From the NCBI GenBank assembly GCA_947447845.1, contig CANFNO010000215.1:1-5798 (forward strand): a stretch of DNA of 5,798 nt. Reading direction: 5' to 3'. The DNA is from Burkholderiales bacterium (GTDB lineage Bacteria; Pseudomonadota; Gammaproteobacteria; Burkholderiales; Burkholderiaceae). Positions within the stretch are counted from its first letter, which is position 1. Each line of letters starts with the position of its first letter. Positions 1 to 5,108 of the stretch are shown here, one piece after another. The notes under the pieces were generated by a model, which was given only the letters and a program-made list of their open reading frames with translations, was not told where the DNA came from and did no database searches. The translations under genes and the position numbers were made by a program.

Positions 1-1757
1 ACACAGTGCTTGGTAATCATCAGGCTGACTTCGCCCAACTCTTCCATGGCCTCGTAAGCGGGAGCAATGACCTTGACGCCGTGTTTGGCATAAAAGCGGT
101 GCGCAGCCTGGTTAAACACATTGCCCAGATAACTGAGTGTGTCGTCGGGGAAGGGCACGGGGGGCTCCACCGGTTGGGCGCGCGGCAGCCTTGTAAAGGC
201 CCGCGTCCGGCAAACCTCCAGCGATTCCACCGCCTCGCGTCGCAGGGCATTGAGCGCGGAGGCGGGCACGAACCAGGGCTGGCTGAAATTCACGCTGACA
301 TTCAGCGTCTGAAAAATGGTGTTGCCCATGCGGCTGAGTTGCTCGCGCAGCGATTCCTGCGACGCAGCGCTGTCCCGTGAAAGCTGACGCTCCAACGCGC
401 CATGGGCCTTGGCGGTGTTGCCATCTTCATCGGTGAGCGTTAGCGCCATGCCGCGTTCTGTCTCGTCGAGTGACAGCCAGACGCCAATGCGCCGGTCGCT
501 GGACTTTTTCTCCATCACACGCGTCCAGTGCACATCGCGGTTGCGGTTGACCTGTGTGCCCTTGCGAAGATCTTTCAAGTCGGCAACCGCGTCTTTGGGG
601 AAGATGCGCCACTTGCCCTTGGCCGCGCTTTGCGCCTCTGCTCGGTTCACAGCCATGCCCACCAGTTCCTTCTGCAAGTCGTAGTAGCACAGGCCATCAC
701 CGTTGTGCAGGGTGGCACTTTTGTTGTCGAGTTGCAGTTCCACCCAGTTCGGTCCGACCTGGGTGACAAAACCAATCGGCTGGCCCGGGTTCTTGGGGCT
801 GTCAAAGGCGCCGATGCTGTCCTGGCGTCCATTCACAAAGTAATCGGTGAACTCGCGGTTGAAGTTTTGGTCCGGGTCCGGCGTGAAAGTGAAGGTGGTG
901 TTGCCGCTGCTGGAGCGCGCCAGAGGTTGGTCGGACGTTTGCCGCTCTTCAATGAGTTCATCCAGCAATTTGCGGTAATGCGCCGTGATGTTCTTCACAT
1001 AACCCATGTCCTTGTAGCGGCCTTCGATCTTGAAGCTGCGCACGCCCGCGTCTACCAGTGCTGCGAGATTGGCGCTCTGGTTGTTGTCTTTCATCGACAG
1101 CACATGCTTGTCGTGCGCCACAAAACGGCCCTTGGCATCCACCACCTGATAGGGCAGGCGGCAGGCCTGACTGCACTCCCCGCGGTTGGCACTGCGCCCG
1201 GTATGTGCGGCGCTGATGTAGCACTGGCCGCTGTAGGCAACGCACAAAGCGCCGTGCACAAAGAACTCCAGCGTACAGCGCTGCGGGTCGGTTGCGGCAC
1301 GAATGGACGCTATCTCTCGGACGGTGAGTTCACGCGCCAGCACAATTTGCGAAAGCCCGGCGTCCTGCAAAAATCGCGCTTTCTCAGGCGTGCGGATATC
1401 CGTCTGGGTACTGGCGTGTAGTTGAATAGGCGGCAGATCGATTTCCAGCAGGCCCATGTCCTGGATGATCAGTGCATCGACTCCGGCGTCGTAAAGTTGC
1501 CAAGCCAGTTTGCGTGCTCCTTCGAGTTCGTCATCGCGCAGGATGGTGTTCAGGGTGACGAAGATGCGGCTGTTAAAGCGGTGCGCGTAAGTCACCAACT
1601 TGCCGATGTCAGCCACGCTGTTGTCGGCACTCGACCGGGCACCAAAAGATGGCCCGCCGATATAGACGGCATCGGCGCCGTGGTTCACGGCCTCAAGGCC
1701 GATTTCCAGATTGCGCGCCGGCGCCAGTAGTTCCAGTTGGTAGTTCTGCAAAGACAT
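1..1757 (-). CDS. rlhA: RlhA, U32-family 23S rRNA C2501 hydroxylase (3' end cut by window edge)
   Basis: The frame is open from an ATG at 1757 to the window edge, giving 585 codons with no stop. E. coli RlhA (YdcP) has about 650 residues, so roughly the last 70-80 are missing. The family hydroxylates C2501 of 23S rRNA and was formerly annotated as a peptidase or collagenase. Visible evidence: an N-terminal TIM-barrel-type U32 region with LELLAPAR (8-15), GADAVYIGG (27-35) and IQLHASTQ (111-118); the U32 signature around 165-203 with Cys172, Cys179, Cys195 and Cys199 (GALCVAYSGQCY, then RGECSQACRLPY), matching the cysteine region that holds an Fe-S cluster in relatives; SFKIEGRYKDMGYVKNITAHY just after 240; a middle DUF3656-like region at about 380-515; and the C-terminal MITKHC (580-585), where the window stops. 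The resemblance to remembered E. coli RlhA runs along the whole length, which favours RlhA over the shorter paralogues TrhP and UbiU/UbiV. It follows the IDH gene by 37 bp and may be co-transcribed with it. Confidence 0.93.
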   Translation of the reverse strand, partial: MSLQNYQLELLAPARNLEIGLEAVNHGADAVYIGGPSFGARSSADNSVADIGKLVTYAHRFNSRIFVTLNTILRDDELEGARKLAWQLYDAGVDALIIQDMGLLEIDLPPIQLHASTQTDIRTPEKARFLQDAGLSQIVLARELTVREIASIRAATDPQRCTLEFFVHGALCVAYSGQCYISAAHTGRSANRGECSQACRLPYQVVDAKGRFVAHDKHVLSMKDNNQSANLAALVDAGVRSFKIEGRYKDMGYVKNITAHYRKLLDELIEERQTSDQPLARSSSGNTTFTFTPDPDQNFNREFTDYFVNGRQDSIGAFDSPKNPGQPIGFVTQVGPNWVELQLDNKSATLHNGDGLCYYDLQKELVGMAVNRAEAQSAAKGKWRIFPKDAVADLKDLRKGTQVNRNRDVHWTRVMEKKSSDRRIGVWLSLDETERGMALTLTDEDGNTAKAHGALERQLSRDSAASQESLREQLSRMGNTIFQTLNVSVNFSQPWFVPASALNALRREAVESLEVCRTRAFTRLPRAQPVEPPVPFPDDTLSYLGNVFNQAAHRFYAKHGVKVIAPAYEAMEELGEVSLMITKHC

Positions 1758-1776
1758 TGCGGGATTATCCCCGCAA
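1757..1776 (-). promoter_or_regulatory. Hairpin over the rlhA translation-initiation region
   Basis: On the minus strand TTGCGGG pairs perfectly with CCCGCAA across a six-base loop (GATAAT). The last base of the stem is the A of the rlhA ATG. The only purine-rich stretch at Shine-Dalgarno distance (GCGGGGAT) lies inside the stem and loop. No T-run follows, so it does not look like an intrinsic terminator for the upstream IDH gene. The structure is seen directly; a role in limiting rlhA translation is inference. Confidence 0.4.
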
Positions 1777-1795
1777 CGTCCGCTTTTTGGTTGCG

Positions 1796-2827
1796 CTAGC
1801 CGTTGACGATGCGGCTGACCAAAGCCTTGGTGAACTCTGCCGTGCCTGCCTTGCCGCCGAGGTCCCCAGTGCGCACTTTGTCCACATTCAGCGTGTCATC
1901 AATGGCACGGCGCAGGCGCGTGGCCATGGGAGTCAACTGGCAGTGGTCCAGCATCATGGCCGCAGCCAGCAGCAGGGCGGTGGGGTTTGCAATACCTTTG
2001 CCGGCAATGTCTGGCGCAGAACCGTGCACGGCTTCAAAAATCGCGGCGTCGGCACCGATGTTTGCGCCCGGCGCCATGCCAAGCCCGCCAACCAAGCCGG
2101 CCACCAGATCGGACAGGATGTCGCCAAACAGGTTGGTGGTCACCAGCATGTCAAACTGCCAGGGGTTGAGCACCAACTTCATGGCGCAGGCGTCGATGAT
2201 GACGGTGTCGAGTTCGAACTTGCCCTTGTATTCGCGCTCGTAAAGATCGAGTCCGGTTTCCAGGAAAATGCCGGTCAGCGCCTTCATGATATTGGCTTTG
2301 TGCACGATGGAGACTTTTTTGCGCCCGGTGGACACCGCATGGTCAAACGCAAATTTCAGCAAGCGGCGGCTGCCGGCACGGGTATTGATGCCGGTCGCCA
2401 TGGCCACGGCGTGCGGGTCGTTGTCGATCTTGACGTAATGCTCGTGGCCGATGTAGAGGCCTTCCAGGTTTTCGCGCACCACCACCAGGTCAATCTTGTC
2501 AAAGCGACCACCGGGCACGATGGTCAGCGCCGGACGCAAGTTGGCGTAAAGCTGAAATTCTTCGCGCAGGCGCACGTTGCTGGAGCGGTAACCGCCGCCG
2601 GAGGGTGTCTCCAGCGGGCCCTTGAGCGCCAGACGGGTGCGTCGGATGCTGTCCAGTGTGGCGGCAGGCAGAGGGTCACCGGCTAGTGCCACACCCTCTA
2701 GTCCAGCAATTTGCCGGTCCCACACGAAAGGTGCGCCCAGCGCGTCCAACGCGGCCAAAGTGGCGTCCATGATTTCAGGGCCGATGCCGTCGCCGGGAAT
2801 GAGGGTGGCAGGGATGGTTTGGGACAT
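1796..2827 (-). CDS. NAD-type isocitrate dehydrogenase (isocitrate/isopropylmalate dehydrogenase family)
   Basis: This 343-residue enzyme belongs to the decarboxylating beta-hydroxyacid dehydrogenases and most likely converts isocitrate to 2-oxoglutarate in the cytosolic TCA cycle. By motif alignment to E. coli Icd, the isocitrate ligands are present: Ser82, Asn84 and Arg88 (SSNVRLR), Arg98 (YANLRP), Arg118 and Tyr125 (RENLEGLYIG), Lys177 and Asn179 (VHKANIMK), and metal ligands Asp212, Asp236 and Asp240 (FGDILSD). In HGSAPDIAG (268-276), Asp273-Ile274 replace the Lys-Tyr pair that binds the NADP 2'-phosphate in E. coli, which indicates NAD use. The N-terminal nucleotide-binding signature is IPGDGIGPE (10-18). 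Length fits the short NAD-IDH/IPMDH class rather than the roughly 416-residue NADP Icd. The ATG has GAGAG nine bases upstream. Homoisocitrate, isopropylmalate or tartrate dehydrogenase are less likely because of the SxN and KANIMK motifs, but substrate cannot be settled from sequence alone. Confidence 0.9.
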   Translation of the reverse strand: MSQTIPATLIPGDGIGPEIMDATLAALDALGAPFVWDRQIAGLEGVALAGDPLPAATLDSIRRTRLALKGPLETPSGGGYRSSNVRLREEFQLYANLRPALTIVPGGRFDKIDLVVVRENLEGLYIGHEHYVKIDNDPHAVAMATGINTRAGSRRLLKFAFDHAVSTGRKKVSIVHKANIMKALTGIFLETGLDLYEREYKGKFELDTVIIDACAMKLVLNPWQFDMLVTTNLFGDILSDLVAGLVGGLGMAPGANIGADAAIFEAVHGSAPDIAGKGIANPTALLLAAAMMLDHCQLTPMATRLRRAIDDTLNVDKVRTGDLGGKAGTAEFTKALVSRIVNG

Positions 2828-3001
2828 ATTGGAAATCTCTCAGTCGTAAAAAAAGCCGCATTGCATACGCTTTGCCTGGGTGCGGGCGCTAGCGAGTTCA
2901 TCGTGCAATAGCGAAGGTCAGTTTACGGCGCAAAGGGTTGCGAAAGCCTGACGGTGCGCTTGACCTGCATCATCCACGCGCGCATTAATGGGCATTCAGG
3001 C
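2828..3001 (-). promoter_or_regulatory. Intergenic leader/promoter region of the IDH gene
   Basis: This stretch separates the ppiC terminator from the IDH start and should hold the IDH promoter, because the terminator insulates it from the upstream operon. I see no strong sigma-70 promoter; TTGCGC, 17 bases, then TATTGC is the nearest candidate and its -10 is poor. It holds a hairpin with a U-run near its 3' end (separate entry), a block resembling the end of msrB at 2893-2913, and a 20-codon ORF at 2923-2985 without a ribosome-binding site. No RNA family was recognised. Confidence 0.45.
2848..2873 (-). terminator. Attenuator-like hairpin plus U7 in the IDH leader
   Basis: Read on the minus strand, AAAGC pairs with GCTTT. 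After one bulged G the stem continues GTAT/ATGC (with one G-U pair) around a three-base loop, giving about nine pairs. Seven T residues follow directly (2854 down to 2848). This is the layout of an intrinsic terminator, but it lies between the only space for a promoter and the IDH start codon, which is 20 bases downstream. It may be an attenuator, a partial read-through block, or a chance structure. The stem is AT-rich and rather weak. Confidence 0.4.
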
Positions 3002-3031
3002 AAAAAAAACGCGGCATATGCCGCGTTTTTT
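3002..3031 (-). terminator. Perfect palindromic intrinsic terminator, usable in both directions
   Basis: The 16-base perfect palindrome CGCGGCATATGCCGCG (3010-3025) is flanked by eight A on the left and six T on the right. On the minus strand this gives a GC-rich stem with an A-rich lead and an eight-U tail, starting 17 bases after the ppiC stop codon. It ends the selO-msrB-yciB-bolA-ppiC block. The symmetry means it would also work on the plus strand. Confidence 0.9.
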
Positions 3032-3048
3032 GAAAGCGTTAAACCGCC

Positions 3049-3834
3049 TTATTCGATCTTGGCCTTGGCACGCAGTTCTTCCTGGTACTTGGCCATTTTC
3101 TGCTGCAGCAGTTGCTGCGATATCTGGGGTTTGACATCGTCAAACTTGGGCAGTTGGGCATCGCGTATGTCGTCCAGGCGGATGACGTGGTAGCCGAACT
3201 GGCTCTTGACCGGGGTTTCGGTCATCTTGCCTTTTTGCAGGCCGATCAGCGCTTCGGAAAATTCTTTCACGTAGTTGCCGGGATTGGCCCAATCCAGATC
3301 GCCACCCTTGGCACCGGAGCCTGGGTCCTTGGACATTTTCTTGGCCAGATCTTCAAACTTGGCGCCCTTTTTGACCTTGGCGATGATGTCCAGCGCTTCG
3401 GCTTCTTTCTCGACCAGAATGTGGCGGGCCTTGTATTCCTTGCCAGCGTTGGTGGCGGCGAACTTGTCGTACTCGGCCTTGACTTCAGCGTCGGTGACGG
3501 GATTGGCCTTCTGGTACTCGGTAAACAGTTCGCGGATCAGGATCGACTGCTTGGTCAGTTCGATTTGGTTTTTGTAGTCTTCGGTGGCGTCCAGACCCTT
3601 CTTGTGGGCTTCCTGGGCGAAGATTTCGCGGGCAATGATTTCGTCGCGCAGCTGGCCCTGCATTTCAGGGGTGATCTGGCGGCCGGAACGGGTCACTTGT
3701 TGGGCCAGTGCCTCGACGCGGTCCTTGGGAATTGCCACACCGTTAACGATGGCCAAGTTCTGGGCCATAGCGGCACCAGACAGAGAACCTACACAAGCCG
3801 CAACGGCCATAGCAGACAGGATTTGCTTTTTCAT
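3049..3834 (-). CDS. Periplasmic parvulin-type peptidyl-prolyl cis-trans isomerase
   Basis: This 261-residue protein is predicted to be an exported foldase that isomerises Xaa-Pro bonds in envelope proteins. Residues 1-24 are a classic Sec signal peptide: basic MKK, a hydrophobic core, and AMA before Gln25; no lipobox is visible. Residues 25-130 are a helical SurA/PrsA-like chaperone region beginning LAIVNGVAIPKDRV. A parvulin rotamase domain spans about 134-225, with ARHILV (His138), FEDLAKKMSKDPGSGAKGGDLDW at 160-182, EFSEAL (191-196) and FGYHVIRLDD (His216). A basic, Gln-rich helical tail (about 233-259) follows. The start is supported by AAGGA seven bases upstream of the ATG. It lies 16 bp after bolA and is the last gene before the terminator. 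One PpiC domain and the short length separate it from SurA, which usually has two. A secreted PpiC/PrsA-like foldase is the safest name. Confidence 0.93.
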   Translation of the reverse strand: MKKQILSAMAVAACVGSLSGAAMAQNLAIVNGVAIPKDRVEALAQQVTRSGRQITPEMQGQLRDEIIAREIFAQEAHKKGLDATEDYKNQIELTKQSILIRELFTEYQKANPVTDAEVKAEYDKFAATNAGKEYKARHILVEKEAEALDIIAKVKKGAKFEDLAKKMSKDPGSGAKGGDLDWANPGNYVKEFSEALIGLQKGKMTETPVKSQFGYHVIRLDDIRDAQLPKFDDVKPQISQQLLQQKMAKYQEELRAKAKIE

Positions 3835-3841
3835 TAGGGTT

Positions 3842-3846
3842 TCCTT
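3842..3846 (-). promoter_or_regulatory. Shine-Dalgarno site of the PpiC-family gene
   Basis: AAGGA on the minus strand sits seven bases before the ATG at 3834, in the 16-bp gap after bolA. It is the clearest ribosome-binding site in the window. It suggests the isomerase is translated independently of bolA, unlike the overlapped genes above it, and it fixes the start just before the signal peptide. Confidence 0.75.
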
Positions 3847-3850
3847 GTGA

Positions 3851-4129
3851 TCAATCTAGGGTTTCAATGGCCAAAGCGTGAACTCCCGCAGCCATGAATT
3901 CTTGCAGCGCATCATACACAAGCCGATGGCGTGCCACGCGGCTCTTGCCGGTAAATAAAGGTGAAGCAATTCGCACCCGAAAGTGGGTGCCAAAGCCGCT
4001 GCCGTTGGCACCGACATGGCCAGCGTGTTGGTTGCTTTCATCCAGCACTTCCAGTGCGTTGGGATTCAGTCGTTCGCGCAGGCAGGCTTCCATTTGCACC
4101 ACGGCAGAATTGTTGCTGGCCTGATTCAT
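3851..4129 (-). CDS. BolA-family protein
   Basis: This 92-residue protein fits the BolA/IbaG length. BolA proteins pair with monothiol glutaredoxins in Fe-S cluster trafficking, and E. coli BolA also affects cell shape and transcription under stress. Family marks visible: [13 protein letters not shown] (26-38), HFRVRIAS (49-56), then [17 protein letters not shown] (59-75), and the C-terminal [10 protein letters not shown] carrying the near-invariant His84 that serves as a cluster ligand in BolA-Grx complexes. The variable loop (residues 36-49) has His but no Cys, so it is of the His-loop type. The ATG overlaps the yciB stop as ATGA, implying translational coupling; Met13 is a later alternative start. 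Whether it is the orthologue of E. coli bolA or another paralogue cannot be decided here, so no symbol is given. Confidence 0.92.
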   Translation of the reverse strand: MNQASNNSAVVQMEACLRERLNPNALEVLDESNQHAGHVGANGSGFGTHFRVRIASPLFTGKSRVARHRLVYDALQEFMAAGVHALAIETLD

Positions 4130-4680
4130 TGCGAAGCCCCATCCTGTGGCGGTTCGCCCCCTTTGAGATGGGGTGCGATGTACAAGCCCTGGGCAATCAA
4201 GAAGGTGAGCGGGAACACATAACCCCAGACCTTGAAGCTCACCCAGTCGTCGGTGCTGTAGTAAACCACCACGAAGGCATTGGTGGCAGCCATGAAAAGT
4301 GTGTAGAAAATCCAGGCGATATTCAGTCGGTGCCAGATTCCGTCAGGCAGTTCCAACTGAGCGCCCAGCATCAGTTTCAGCACGTTTTTGCGCATGCCCC
4401 ATAGCGCAACTGCCAACGCCACCGCCATGGCGACATACAAAACTGTGGGTTTCCATTTGATGAAGCGCTCGTCATGCAGCAACAGGGTCAGGGTGCCAAA
4501 GACGAGCACGAGCGCCAACGTGATTTTTTGGATGATCTGCAGTTTTCCGTCCAAGCGATATATCACCAGCATTTGTAGCGTGGTCGCGGCCATGAGAACT
4601 GCCGTGCCGACGTAGATGTCGTAAAGCTTGAAAGCGCCAAAAAAGAGCAGAAAGGGCAGGAAGTCGAGTAGTGTTTTCAT
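4126..4680 (-). CDS. yciB: YciB, inner-membrane-spanning protein (septation protein A family)
   Basis: A 184-residue polytopic inner-membrane protein, close to the roughly 180 residues of E. coli YciB. YciB (IspA/IspZ) takes part in cell-envelope synthesis and interacts with division and elongation proteins; its biochemical activity is unknown. The start [20 protein letters not shown] is typical, with an amphipathic or short hydrophobic N-terminus. Hydrophobic segments fall at about 5-17, 24-41, 52-69, 77-95, 118-140 and 149-169. The family motif [10 protein letters not shown] lies at 73-82, followed by [16 protein letters not shown] at 111-126. The tail is short and polar ([14 protein letters not shown]). 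Its ATG overlaps the msrB stop and its stop overlaps the bolA start, both as ATGA. Confidence 0.94.
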   Translation of the reverse strand: MKTLLDFLPFLLFFGAFKLYDIYVGTAVLMAATTLQMLVIYRLDGKLQIIQKITLALVLVFGTLTLLLHDERFIKWKPTVLYVAMAVALAVALWGMRKNVLKLMLGAQLELPDGIWHRLNIAWIFYTLFMAATNAFVVVYYSTDDWVSFKVWGYVFPLTFLIAQGLYIAPHLKGGEPPQDGASQ

Positions 4681-5087
4681 TCAGGCTTGAAGTGTAGCGA
4701 AGCCGAGTTCATGCAATAGCGCAAGCCGGTCGGCGCAGGGCCATCTTCAAATACATGGCCCAAATGGGCGCCGCAATCTGCGCAGTGCACTTCGGTGCGC
4801 TTCATCCACAACAGTCCATCCACTTTGGTGCCCACGGCTTCAGCGTCCAGCGGCTGAAAGTAGCTGGGCCAGCCGGAGCCTGATTCATATTTGGTTTCGC
4901 TTGAGAACAGGGGTTTGTCGCAGCAAATACAGAGGTAAATGCCTTTGGCCTTGTTGCTCTCTAGGCGGCCGGTATAGGCGCGCTCGGTGGCTTCCCGGCG
5001 AGTGACATCAAAGGCCAGTGGCTCGGCGCTTTTGCTGGCCAACAGGGCTTTCCACTCTTCTGGGGTTTTTTCAACTTTGTAGGTCAT
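4677..5087 (-). CDS. msrB: MsrB, peptide-methionine (R)-S-oxide reductase
   Basis: This 136-residue enzyme reduces methionine-R-sulfoxide in proteins, with electrons usually from thioredoxin, and probably acts in the cytosol since no signal peptide is seen. Zinc-binding CxxC pairs are Cys53/Cys56 (CICC) and Cys102/Cys105 (CADC). The catalytic cysteine is Cys125 in [11 protein letters not shown], with the active-site set Trp73 (SGSGWPSYF), His108 and His111 (HLGHVF), Arg123 and Asn127. The usual resolving cysteine in the SGCGWP motif is Ser71 here, and there is an extra Cys55 within the first zinc pair. Length matches free-standing MsrB (E. coli 137), with no MsrA fusion. It starts 21 bp after the selO stop with only a modest GGAAA site, and overlaps yciB at its end. 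Confidence 0.96.
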   Translation of the reverse strand: MTYKVEKTPEEWKALLASKSAEPLAFDVTRREATERAYTGRLESNKAKGIYLCICCDKPLFSSETKYESGSGWPSYFQPLDAEAVGTKVDGLLWMKRTEVHCADCGAHLGHVFEDGPAPTGLRYCMNSASLHFKPE

Positions 5088-5108
5088 TTTGGTTTTCCGG
5101 TGTGCGTT

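Noticed and set aside
528..1421. Long plus-strand open frame of 297 codons
   Set aside because: It is antisense to rlhA, whose protein matches a known family along its whole length. The plus-strand translation shows no recognisable motif.
1..1757. Peptidase or collagenase function for the U32 protein
   Set aside because: The peptidase U32 label is historical. Full-length similarity to RlhA and the conserved cysteine region point to RNA hydroxylation, and no protease catalytic motif is visible.
1649..2686. Long plus-strand open frame of 345 codons
   Set aside because: It lies opposite the IDH and the start of rlhA. Its composition (rich in His, Gln, Gly and Val) is what mirror translation of GC-rich coding DNA produces, and no domain is visible.
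2698..2901. Minus-strand open frame of 67 codons overlapping the start of the IDH gene
   Set aside because: Most of it is an out-of-frame copy of the IDH 5' end and it has no ribosome-binding site. Its only interest is the LRYCTMNS similarity to msrB just at its start, reported as a finding.
2923..2985. 20-codon minus-strand ORF in the IDH leader as a possible leader peptide
   Set aside because: It has no Shine-Dalgarno sequence and no run of regulatory codons, and its stop is far from the hairpin at 2848-2873. Nothing beyond an open frame supports it.
2960..2989. Plus-strand promoter-like TTGACC, 18 bases, ATTAAT
   Set aside because: There is no plus-strand gene downstream and any transcript would meet the symmetric terminator within tens of bases, so it is not annotated as a promoter.
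3112..3837. Plus-strand open frame of 241 codons opposite ppiC
   Set aside because: It is the antisense shadow of a clearly functional gene; its hydrophobic Leu/Val/Phe/Gly repeats mirror Lys/Glu/Asp-rich codons of the isomerase.
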